DNA of 64,000 bases, from assembly GCA_002049455.2 (NCBI GenBank), contig KV918945.1:1-64000 (forward strand). Direction: 5' to 3'. Below, one piece after another: positions 42,621-52,968 of this stretch (its first letter is position 1; each line of letters starts with the position of its first letter). The notes beneath the pieces were generated by a model that saw nothing but the letters and a program-made list of their open reading frames with translations, was not told where the DNA came from and searched no databases. This DNA comes from Porphyra umbilicalis. Lineage: Eukaryota > Rhodophyta > Bangiophyceae > Bangiales > Bangiaceae. The position numbers and the translations under genes were made by a program.

Positions 42621-44658
42621 TCACACACGGAGCGTTGATATGGTCCGGTGACCTTCACCGCTGGGCGGCGCGAGCGGCACGAGATGGTCGGCCCGCCGGC
42701 CCGCGACGGATGATGCACACGAGGGTACATGACAAGTCGGAGGACCGCCGCAGGTGGTTGCTCCCCCTGCTTGCTCGAACGAGTTTGTGAGTATTCTCCA
42801 CCGTTCCCTGTAGCGACGACTGCACGACGCTTCACCATAACACTGCCAAGGTCTGATTGCACGGCCTTGGTTCGTTCCACTGTCCGTAGAATGTCTGATT
42901 TCACGGCCCTGTCCTAGTTGCCACGAGACTTGGCCCTGTTTTCCTAGACTACCTCCGCGCCGACACGAAAGGCGCTCACCTCGGCGTCCGCGCCGCACCA
43001 GCCGCGCGTTCGGCCGGCAGCACCGGCGACATGGCGGTCTGCGCCGCCGCGTGGGCCGTGCACGACCCGCGCTCGGCGATAAGCGCGCCGCTCACGCAGG
43101 GCTGTCGCCCTCGCCGGCCGCCCGCCCCACTGCGGCGGCACAAGCTTGCAAGTACTTGTGCCGACGCCCTCAGTGCCACCCACATTCCGGGCGTCGGGCA
43201 CGAACGCGGGAGGGTGCAAAACAAATGCAGACAAGAAGCGCCGTTGCATACGAATAACAGAGACACGAATCCCGCCTGCACTTTCGACACAGTGGTCCGG
43301 ATCCCCCTGCCGCAATCGTCTTGGTTCGTAGATTCGCCGCCGCCGCCTCCACCGCCACCGCCACCGCCGCCGCCGCTGCTGCCGCATCCGACGTCATCTC
43401 TGCTGCCGCCGTCGCCGCTCCGGGGAGGCGGCACAAAGCCGCCCACTGTCGAAGCGCGAACCCAAGCTCCTCCGAACGGCGCCAAAAAGAAACTCTGCTC
43501 AGCACTCGGAAGCACGACGGTGGCCGCCATCAGGTCACGTGCTTGATGCCCGCGAAGGCGATGGGTGGACGCACGGCGGCAGCAACGACTCCCACCACGA
43601 TATGGGCCGTTTTTTCACGTAAGGGCGGCCACACCGACAAGCCGGCGACTCGACAGGTCCTATTCGCGGACACCGCCGCCTTGTTTGGCAACGTCGGCCT
43701 CAGTGCGGTAGGTGCGGCGCAACGGCCGTGGCAGCGTCAGAGCCACTCTACATGTACCGTCTTGGACGTCTGTTAAGATGGCATAAGCCTCCTTCCCCGT
43801 TTGCATGCACCGTCAGAACAACGGTGCTCAAGTCGCCGAGCGAAGAGTCAGCGCGGCTGGCTCTTCATTTTGCGACCGAGGTGACAAAGGAGACTTCGCG
43901 GCGATTTCACTTTGCGAATGTCATGACACTTCCGGTCCAGCCAGCAACGGTGTCGGTGCTGTCAGCCTGTACAGGAGGATTTGCTGGACTCACAAGGGGG
44001 CTCCAGAATGTCCAGAACCGGATCAGACGAATCCCGGTCCCTGTAGCAGGGCGGTGCAGGACCAGAGAGAGGCACCGCTGTGGCGGAATCCGAAAGTCGG
44101 AGATATTTGCACGTCGATCGCCGCTGACGAGTGGTTCTGGGAATCGATTTCACTCGCGCGCCGCAGCAGCCTCAGCCTGCGAGGCTCGTGGATACGGGAA
44201 ACCGACTGCCCCTAGATGCCTGGCAGCAAATGCGACGCGAGGATTTCTTCGTTCCCCCCGACTGGAAAAATCGTCACGGTGGCTCTGCGGACTGGACGTG
44301 TGCTGGGACAACGAAAGCCACTCATCTTGGGGGACCGACCCATGCGTGTGCCAGAAAATGCGCTAAAGGGTGTCTTGGCCCGGCTGTCTGCTGCTATCAA
44401 GAGCCCCGCATCCATCGGCTGCTCTCTCAAAGAAGTTGAGAATGATGGCCAGGCCTAGCCTCGCCGGTCGCCTTTCATGCTGGTCCAAAACCTCAAGCAA
44501 TTGCGTGTGTTTTAACGGAGGGAGCTGCGGTCGTCTCTTCACTTCGTTCCGCCGTCGTACACAACATCGGTTGCGGCTCCATCTTCGCCGCCGACCTCAT
44601 CTCGGACGAAGCGCCTAGTCGGAGAGGGCAAGGGACGTACTGTTCCGGGCGGACCTGA
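42621..44658. other. no recognisable gene; (CCG)n microsatellite
   Basis: Overlapping frames on both strands, none with a recognised domain. A CCG/CCA trinucleotide run at about 43337-43390 explains the poly-Pro, poly-Ala and poly-Gly frames across it. The plus frame 43728-44366 is the longest here and I cannot assign it. Confidence 0.4.
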
Positions 44659-45537
44659 ATGGTATTCGGCAACCGTGGGGGGAGGGCGGAGGGTGGGTGG
44701 CTAGGTACGAGCCGTGTGCCATCTGGCGGTTCTGCTGGCGGCGCGGATGGAGCCACGTTGAACGAGCGGTCGCCACATGATGGAGGCCACACGTACGGCG
44801 TGTTGGCTGCTGTGGCAGCTGCTGCCGCCCTTGCGAACTCAATATATCCACCAAATTACGGCGGCACGTTTGCGAATAAGAGCGGACGTGTCATGGCCCA
44901 CCTCGTCACAACCGCGGCGGGTTCCCGCTCTGTCGCACTCGGCAGCTCGCCGCAGGGACGAGCAATGGACCGCGACAGCAGCAAAAGCGATTCCGACTAT
45001 GAGATTGCCCTCGTCGACGCCTTGTGCTTCGTCGGTGCGTCCGAGGCGGTGGCGGCACTGACAGAGTCTGCTGCTACTTTGGCGGCTCCTGCAATTTTGA
45101 CGACACCGAGGTCAACGTCGGGCGTTCCTGTCTTATGCACAGTTCTGCCATCGCTATCGACCGCCGCGGCTGTTGAGGAGGTGGCTGGTGCGCGTGTATG
45201 GGGCATTGGTGGCAAGGCGATACCATGCGCGAAACCAACCACTGTTCTCGCAGATACTTCGACGTCCGGGGGTGCCGGGCGGGCTATCTCTCACCCGGAG
45301 CCGTCCGCGGGGGGCATTGTGAGGTACAAGGCCGCCGCCGCTCCTACGGGCCTCAACCTACTGCCTAATGAACCCACCGGACACGCGACGGCGGAGGTCG
45401 GGGCGGCGGAGGCACGCACATCCGCGTTCGGCGGCGGCACGTCGGCGTCGGCCGCCTCGCTCCCGGCTGTTGCTTTGGCCGTCGCCCCGCGGCTCTTGGC
45501 GGCTCGGGCTCTGGCTCGGCCGACAGCAACTAGCTAG
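44659..45537 (+). CDS. hypothetical Ala/Gly-rich ORF, 292 codons
   Basis: An uninterrupted plus-strand frame rich in Ala, Gly, Ser and Thr, with short hydrophobic Ala stretches (GVLAAVAAAAALANSIY). No motif is recognisable and no signal peptide is evident at its start. In GC-rich DNA a frame of this length can arise by chance, but it is the longest uninterrupted one between the Copia nest and the Harbinger pair. No flanking gene suggests a role. Confidence 0.25.
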   Translation: MVFGNRGGRAEGGWLGTSRVPSGGSAGGADGATLNERSPHDGGHTYGVLAAVAAAAALANSIYPPNYGGTFANKSGRVMAHLVTTAAGSRSVALGSSPQGRAMDRDSSKSDSDYEIALVDALCFVGASEAVAALTESAATLAAPAILTTPRSTSGVPVLCTVLPSLSTAAAVEEVAGARVWGIGGKAIPCAKPTTVLADTSTSGGAGRAISHPEPSAGGIVRYKAAAAPTGLNLLPNEPTGHATAEVGAAEARTSAFGGGTSASAASLPAVALAVAPRLLAARALARPTATS

Positions 45538-46997
45538 CCTGGAGCGCGACGACAAGCACGTCTCTGCGCCGGCATCGTCGGCCGGACACACGAGTGAGGG
45601 CAGGGGGGCGGAACACGTCGCTGTGGCAAACATGCCGGGTGCGAGCCAGATGCACTAGTCTGCATCGGGCAGGGCAGATGCTGTGCTGCGAACCTCCGCA
45701 CCGGCGGTGGCGACTTCCAATTTGATTTTGCGGGCCGCCAGCGCTGCCTTCTTGGACGTGTCAGCGCAGAGCCCCATCGTCGGCCGTGCCGCCGCCGCCA
45801 CCACCGCCGCCGCCGCCACCGCGGCAGCGTCTTCGTCTCGCGACGCGGGCAAAGACACTTCGGAAGTGGTTGTTGCGGCTATGGAGCCATTGGCGACTAC
45901 GAGTAGCGGAAGGACGCGCCCAACGCGCGGCCTACAGCATCATGATGACCAGAACCAAATCAATGGGTCGTGGGAAGATCGAGCGATGGTTGCGCATGCT
46001 GATTGTGCACCGCGACTACTCTCCGTTCGTTTGATCGGGAAGCCTCGCCGTGTGCTTTCAGTTAGCGGCCTCTGCTTCTTTTCTCTGACGGGGATCGGTT
46101 TTGTGCTTCACGTTGTTCTGCACTGCAGACATGCTTGCTCGGAAGCTCGAGCTGTCCCCATCGGCGATCCAAAATGACGGCGCCGACAGCAGCAGGTCCA
46201 TCGTGCGTTTGACAGCAAGAGCAACAGCGAAACCAGCACGTACCAGCGACATGGCAAAGAAGCAGCGGCGGTTTTATTTGTTCTCCGCTGCTGCTCCAGC
46301 ACATGTGGCCAGGATGCGCAGGCACAGCGGCAACAGTGACCCCCCGCCCCGTGCTGGACATGTCGGGGCGCGATCGAGGGCATGCAGTCCACACACACAA
46401 GGTGGTGCCCGTTCTATCAGCGGAGATGGTCAGCAGGAACTAGAGCACGTAGGTGCGTCGTACATTCACGTCCGTGTCTTAAATTCTGCGCGTTGGAATC
46501 TGTTGACCTGTTCAAGATAGTGAGGGGCCACAAGTAGCGAATGTACGCTATTAAGGCGTTTAAAGTGCTTTCGATACACTGAATGACATTTTCAAGGGCT
46601 CTCGTCACACCTAACGCTGCAGGAGGCCAGCGCCGGTTGTCTGGCGCGCCTTTGCTGTCTGTACCCGATTCCGCTATTCGGGGGCAATCTTCACGTGACA
46701 CCGGCTGCCACACGACCGACCTCCCATGATCGGATCGTGAGTCAGTGTTTTTAGTCCTTCACGTGAGAACAGCGACTCTGGGGCCTGCTGCTGGACTCCA
46801 ATTGCAATAAGCGTGTGCAATTACCCGGACTTTTTTCACTGTGTAAACAGAGAAAGTGCACCAGCACAACGCGAAGCAGACACAGTGTCGACACCACAAA
46901 AACAGCGCACGCCATCGACGCGTGCTTTTCCCCAGACTCATCCCATCCCCGTACTCTCCCAACCGCGCGTCGTACCGAACCAACACCCACCAACACC
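45538..46997. other. no recognisable gene
   Basis: Contains a CCG/CCA microsatellite at about 45786-45835 and short frames only. The 46700-46997 part is CA-rich and could be the upstream region of the next gene. I did not find a convincing terminal inverted repeat for the Harbinger element. Confidence 0.4.
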
Positions 46998-47452
46998 ATG
47001 CCAACCCCAACGAGCAACCCCGACGATACCGACCCACCCCCGTCTCCCGCCAGAGGCTCGGAGGAGGGCACGGGAGCTGATGCCTCACCTTCCCTTGAGA
47101 CTCGCCGCCGAGGCCGTGCGCGGCGCCTTCCGGCCTCGACGCCGGCCGGCGACGAGAAAGCGGTCAAGCGGTGGAGAAGCGATGAGTGCCATGAGCTCTT
47201 CAAGTGGCTTCAGCAGACTTCTGACCATTGTGCAAATCTTCAGGCGCGAAACGACGTTAAGGGCTTGAACGCGCAGTATCAGGCGGCTGCTGATCCCCTC
47301 GCTGGTCGTTTCCCTCAGGATGCGGGGTATGCGGACGCTCGGGTGAAGAGCAAGGCGCGGTATCTACAATTCGCATGGAAAGGCCTTCGAAAGGTGATCA
47401 ACGCGGAGCGAAACCAAGGGGCGTGTACAGAGAGAATTGAAACCCTGCAATG

Positions 47453-47996
47453 TGTTGGAACGTCATGCTGAACAACACTGTAAGCCCTGCTACTGTAAAA
47501 AGCAAATTTCAAGAAACTATGTATTGACAAGGTTCGAACCCCCGACTCCCGGACGCGACCCGAAGGTCGCGCCCATGAGAGTGGGAGCCCTACTTCCCAC
47601 TAAGCTACCCATGCGACTTCCCCGCGGTTTGGTGACTGCTGGTGGATTCGACATTTGTACCGGTGCGATTTTGAGTGAAATTTTTGCGATTTCGCATTTT
47701 CTGTTCTTGCGCTTCTGATGATTTGATTTGCGTGGGCTTTGCTTTGATCCTTGATGCTTTGATTTGGTGAGGGCTTTGATTTAGAGTTTGGGCGGGCGCG
47801 TGCGCGGGCGAGCTGCTTGAGCGGCGTGGTGGGCTTGAGTGCTCCGACTAGGACTACTTGAGGAGTGCCCTTGATGGGAAGAGGGGCGCTTTGGAGAGAC
47901 AACCACCAAAGCACGTTCGCACGCATACACACAAGCTCAAGCCACTCAACCACTTCAACGTGGTCCCCCATCCCCTAGCCCCACTGCGTTTCAACA
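47453..47996 (+). repeat. solo LTR, Copia-type family C (copy 2)
   Basis: A 544-bp LTR (TGTTGGAACGTCATGCTG...CTGCGTTTCAACA) with a perfect 5-bp target duplication CAATG (47448-47452 and 47997-48001). It is the sister of the copy at 1694-2239. No internal element sequence remains. It lies inside the interruption of the Myb/SANT-like gene. Confidence 0.95.
47528..47620 (-). other. tRNA-like segment inside solo LTR (copy 2)
   Basis: On the minus strand the block has an A box TAGCTTAGTGGG (47596-47607, matching TRGCNNARYNGG) and a B box GGTTCGAACC (47531-47540). Between them lies a hairpin GCGCGACC-TTCG-GGTCGCG. The acceptor stem is poor. It looks like a tRNA-derived internal RNA polymerase III promoter, antisense to the LTR. 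Confidence 0.45.
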
Positions 47997-49599
47997 CAAT
48001 GTGCGTTCGCTCTACTTCTTTCCTTGTTGACGCCTCTCTCCACTTGTGCGCCCGGATAACTTTGGCTTGGCTCTAACTCAATGTTTCCCCGTTCTTCATG
48101 CATTGTTTTTTATTTTCCGTGTGCTTGGTTCTTTTGTTGTGTACCCATCAGTTTAGTTCTCTCAAAACAGCCAAGCTTCCAGACTATGAGCTCGGTCAAG
48201 ATCTATGGGGTACGACTGCGGCGGGGGAGGAAGCGCGTACGCGGGAATCCAGTTTTGATCTTGCAACTGCCTCTTCAGCAAGGTCCCCGTCTCGAGACGG
48301 CAGCAGTCGCGGTCTTTCTGGTGCACGCGCCGCCGATCGACGCCACCAATCGACGCCCGAGCCGTTGGACGCCCGCGCGTGACGATATGGAAATGTGATC
48401 AACGCGGAGGTTAACGAAGAAGATGGCGATGCTCGATCTGCAACACACCACAAGTCACCCGGCGATTCTGATTTCGACGATGATTCAAGGTCTCCCGCCG
48501 CCAGAACTTCCCCGTTCCCTCGTGTTCGGTCGGCTGATCGGGGTGGGACACGCACTCGTGAGCCGATCGCGGCCTCTGACCGTGTCGTTCCGCCCGTTAC
48601 GCCGCAGGGGAAGGCGATGGCAGGGCCTGCTGTTCCCGGGCTCGCCGGTCGCCAACCGGTTGGGGCCAAGACCGCGGCTACTCAAGCTGCGGAGGGCTTT
48701 GTGAGGACCCTGGCGGACCAGGAGAGCCCCCGCATGGTTTCGGCTGAGTCGCAGAAAGAGTACGACGAGGGCAAATTTGCTCTGTTGGAGCGCACGTTTG
48801 CGTCCGAGGAGAAAGAAAGCGCCCTGCGGCAACGCGCTATTGCACCCGAAATTGCCACGAAGGAGGAGGATGCTCTCGTGGACCGCGCCATCCGGATGAC
48901 GAACGCAGGCATGACGCCCGAGATGTTTGCTGCTTTGAAGCGGAGGATGGACGCTGATGCCACTGTGGGGGGAAGGGAGGGGTCGGGGGGGCCGTCTGAG
49001 AATAAGGAGGTGGGGACCGGGGGAGGCGCGAGCGCCGATTAGTTGCCTCGGTTGAGCAAGGTCGATGTTCGCTACAGTTCGTTCACAGTAGCCTGTTTGT
49101 GTATCGGTGTCTACTCCATCAGTCTCGCGTGTCCCAATGTAAACGATGAAAACAGCAGTCCGCTGCCAAGCATCACATCGGCCTGTCCTGCGACGGTTGT
49201 CACCATGCACCGGTCCCCTCTGCTGACATTGCCTGGCGCCCACCACTGCGGTCGGCACGGCCCCCGAAGGGCCCACTGGCGCGGTGATAACCGCCCGCGG
49301 ATGTCCGCCACCCCAAACACCCCGTTGCAGATGTGTCTGCATCGGCAGCGAGTTGCATGACGCACCTCTTGCTGCCCACTCAACAATCATCTCGCGATCC
49401 CAACCCACCTGGGGTCTCAAAGACAAAAAAAAAATGCGAGCTCCTCAACTCAACAATGGTACGCAGCCCAGAGGGCCTCACAGAGCTCATCTCTGAATCG
49501 CAGAGCGTCGGCATAGTCACAGTCGGATGTCATGTCCTCAGCCGATACGTCCGTATCCGTGTCAAGAACATCGACATTGTCGGTCCAACTGTCTCCTCA

Positions 49600-50709
49600 C
49601 TAAATCAAAAAGTCGTGCAGCAACACACAAACGGCACAGACCTGTCGCGCTGTTTCCACATCTCTGGATATGCCGAGGTGAAGCACTCTCCAGCGCCCTT
49701 TCAAAACACCGAAAGCGTTCTCAACAATGACACGCGTTGATACAAGCACGTAGTTGAAGTACATGCCCTTCTCATTCAGCTGATCACGAGGATATGGCTT
49801 CAATAGCCATGTCTCCAGAGCGAATCCTCCGTCAGCGAGAAGAGAGAATGCCGCGTGGAGCACAAGAGTGCCAAACTTATGTTTGCGATAGAAGCGACTC
49901 TCCTTGAAGGCTCTACAGTAACCGATGGAGCCAGGAAAATCTAAGCGCGACCACAAGAAGCGCTTCCGACTGTCAGTAATGGCAAGGAGGGATAGCGCAT
50001 AGAAACACGTACGACAGTTGTACGACACTTTCATCCGAGCAGGAGGGGTACGAATTGGAATGAGGGTACCATCGATTACCCCGGTTACCTTCCTGAACAG
50101 GCAGCCAAGCAGATTGACGAAGTCCACGGCAACTTTCGACTGTCCTTCGACTGAAGATGGAAACATGGGGGTGGGCAGTGCACATTCAATGGCAGACAGC
50201 ACCTCTCTCAGGACACGATTGAACGTCGACCCGGAGACGTCTGCCGTGTCGCATGTCAGCAAAAAAGAGCCACCCAGTGCCAGCCAGTACAGAACAAGTG
50301 GCATTCAAATGCGTGGGTAAATCTCGGGAGGATGGCCCACCCGCCCATTGCCTGGGTACCGCATGAAGGGCTTCACTTGATTATACGACACGTCAAATGA
50401 GCTCTCTGTCGTGCGGACACGCCTAAAGAACACACCCGATCGGCGCATGCGGCGGTACCACTCCACGCCATTGTTTCTCTCGAAGTTGGCAGCCTCACCC
50501 TCACCATTGGGAAGAAGAACGAGAGTCGCGGCAGCGGAAAAAAGAAACGACTCTGTGTCACGATCATCCCGGTCAAGACGGGAACTGTCTGCCACATCAT
50601 CCAGAGTCGTGCAGGCCTCAATGTACTTTTCCGCGTCTTGTACAGGGTCGACGAACAGCTGCGCGTCCATCTCATCTATGATGATGGTTGCTCCGCGACG
50701 AGGTTGCAT
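49600..50709 (-). pseudogene. PIF/Harbinger (DDE_Tnp_4) transposase with one in-frame TGA
   Basis: From ATG 50709 the minus-strand frame holds the N-terminal domain (IIIDEMDAQLF, then ERNNGVEWYRRMRRSGVFFR). After a TGA at 50305-50307 it carries on as the catalytic core. The core has VLYWLALGGSFLLT, STFNRVLREVLSAI, the first Asp in VTGVIDGTLIPI, DFPGSIGYCRAFKESRFY, the second Asp in LLADGGFALETWLLKPYP and the Glu in STRVIVENAFGVLKGRWRVL. Thus all DDE residues are present and the stop is the only lesion I see. It is convergent with the Myb/SANT-like gene at 46998-49042, the usual two-gene Harbinger arrangement. Start choice is uncertain. Confidence 0.88.
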
Positions 50710-50742
50710 GCGAGCAGGGAAGGAGAGCGGCGAAGACAGCAA

Positions 50743-51824
50743 TAACCATGAACCCGTCCTTAGATGATGAATCGTAGACGTAAATCATGTCATGACAGTT
50801 AAACCGATCGACTGGCGCACTCTATCACGCAATGATGCCCAGGTCTCAAACACAAGGTCTCAAAGCCACAGGACGACCCCCCCACACGTGATAAACATCG
50901 AATCTTCACGAGAGCAAAAACCACCGCCCATCACTCGCATTTGCAGAATCAGCACTGGGCATCCTCCCATGATAAAGACCAAGCGAATTGGCAAAACGGG
51001 CACTGGAACGCTCTTTATGGATCTCGTTCTGCGTGCAAGTCGACAGCGTCCGCAGCCAATCCGACATCTCCAACAGGGCCACCGACTGAGCACGTTGGCG
51101 CCGGCAGTCGGCGGTTGTGCGATCCGCTCGACCTGGTCTATTACCGGAAAAGACCGCAGCGCGCCGCAACCGATGATCGCCGCCTTATTGGACGGTTCAG
51201 CTGCTGTGGTCATCGTGCGCCACCGCTGTCCCCTCTTGTGCTGAACCCGGCCATCCATGGTACGTTAGCGAACGTGCCCGTGACCGTGTAAGCCTGAGTA
51301 TGCGTGTCGGGTAGTCTCCTGCGTACTTGGGCAGGCATGCATGCTTTGTTATTCCTTCTTCGTCGTCACAGTTGTTCTTGTCTAACCCCCCTTTTCTGCG
51401 CGCTCCTCTTTCGCTCTAGTTCTTGATTTTTTCTTGCATTCTCTCCTCGTCCACAATTGCATAGTTTGATGGCTGCATCCCGGGGGTGCCCACGATGGCC
51501 ACGACGAAGAGCATCACGGAGAACCGGCCTGTGCCATTTCAAGTATTGACCTATCAATGGGCTACTCTCGAATGCCTCCGAAGCGTTCGACTCGTTAGCC
51601 ATTTCGTGCCGGCATGAGCGCTGCGGCGGTGTGAGCCGATTCTGCGCTTTGAGATCCATACGTGACTACGCGGCACGCGTCTGCGGTCGTTAGCGATGAC
51701 CCCCGGAGGGTAGGAGAATAGCCTTTTCTGTGAGGAAATGCCATCGCTAGCCGCTTGCGGCCCGCTTAGTGCCACTGAGGCGCCGGCGGGCGGGCGCAGC
51801 ACTTGAGGAGCACATCAATACGAC
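50743..51824. other. no recognisable gene
   Basis: Short overlapping frames only, none with a recognised domain. The right end of the Harbinger element should lie near the left edge of this stretch but I could not identify it. The final ACGAC (51820-51824) is the target duplication of the gypsy element. Confidence 0.4.
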
Positions 51825-52189
51825 TGTTGCATTCGGCAAGGGCTAAGCCCAGTACTTATGCCCCTACCGGGACTTGCGCCCGTCTCTTCATACTTCGGAC
51901 TGCGGCCTGGGGCACGGCTGTCCCTCCCTCAGTAGCCCTTCTATTTGGGGCAGGGGTTACTCTTTCGTCTCTCCTTTTCGTTTGTTTCGTCTTATTATTA
52001 CGACGCCGGCCTTGCTCCGCGCCGCCCCGTCATGCTCGCCATCTAAATCTTGGCGTCCCTCTCCAGTCCTAGCCTTTGCGCGCCTTTGCGCCGTCTAGGT
52101 CCTCTCGGTAGGTTGACCCTTTGGGTCCTTCTCTTTTGTACTGTCAGTGTGGTTATGAGGTATTTTTTCGCGCATTCTTTGTTGCCACA
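51825..52189 (+). repeat. 5' LTR of gypsy element
   Basis: A 365-bp LTR, TGTTGCATTCGGCAAGG...TTTGTTGCCACA. One base after it the sequence TGGGAGGAGCAGC may be the primer-binding site (TGG start), though I cannot name the tRNA. Confidence 0.92.
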
Positions 52190-52430
52190 CTGGGAGGAGC
52201 AGCAGGGGAGAGGGCGTCGTCCCTTTTGAGGGACGCCTCTCCTATCGCGAGCCCCGCCGACAACGGTGCGGACGCGACTGACGGTTCACATGACGTGACC
52301 ACCCTGTGGTCCCGGTCACCTGGCGGCTTTTGTTGCGGGCCGGGGGAGTCGCTCCACGGTGCCCGACGGGCCGTGGTGCCGTCGTGTCCGGGTTTGTGCT
52401 ATCTCGAGACAAGAAGCCAACCTATCCCCA

Positions 52431-52936
52431 ATGGCGAGCGGGGGTGCCGATCCCCCGCGCTTTGCTCCCCCTCATAATGCGGGCGCTGACGCTCGGCCCA
52501 CTGCCGACGGGTCAGCCCCGGCGGCGACGACTCCCCCTCTTCCCCACAATGCCTCGGGTCTCCCCGATCCAACCGCAGCGGCTATCGCTTCGAGCGGCTC
52601 GGGCGCTTCCCTCGGCAATACTAGTCGTCGCGCGGAGCAATCGGCGGTCGCCGAGCTAACGACGCTTGAGCGTACGTTGGCCGCGTCCGTCCCAGAGCTA
52701 CGCGCCGGCATCACAACGTTGCGCGACCCAACTGTAACTTTGCCGATGTCGACAGCCAGTGGACCCCGGCCTACTGACCCAACACCGGCAAGCACCCTGG
52801 CCCCTCGCGACCGGTCCCGGTCGCGCAAGTCCGCCGCCTCAACGTCGCCGTTGGCCTCGCGGAGTGGGGGGGTGCGATCGGATCCCGACGCCCGCTCTTC
52901 GCAGTCTGCCAATGACGACGAGCCGCCACGAGACCC

Positions 52937-52968
<32 letters not shown>

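Larger units (their letters stand above)
46998..49042 (+). pseudogene. Myb/SANT-like Harbinger accessory protein, interrupted
   Basis: From ATG 46998 comes a Thr/Pro/Asp-rich N-terminus, then a trihelix Myb/SANT-like region (KRWRSDECHELFKWL, then RVKSKARYLQFAWKGLRKVI). The frame is disrupted after codon VINAE at 47394-47408. The same 15 bases, in the same reading phase, recur at 48395-48409, and from there an open frame runs to 49042 with a charged helix (QKEYDEGKFALLERTFASEEKE omitted here beyond its first residues) typical of coiled C-termini. Dropping exactly one repeat plus the intervening DNA would leave a single open frame. The interruption contains a solo LTR and has an in-frame TGA at 48380. 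Harbinger transposons usually carry such a Myb-like DNA-binding partner beside the transposase, as here. Confidence 0.6.

Noticed and set aside
43321-43400. Proline-rich or glycine-rich protein genes
   Set aside because: The frames are produced on all strands by a CCG/CCA microsatellite.
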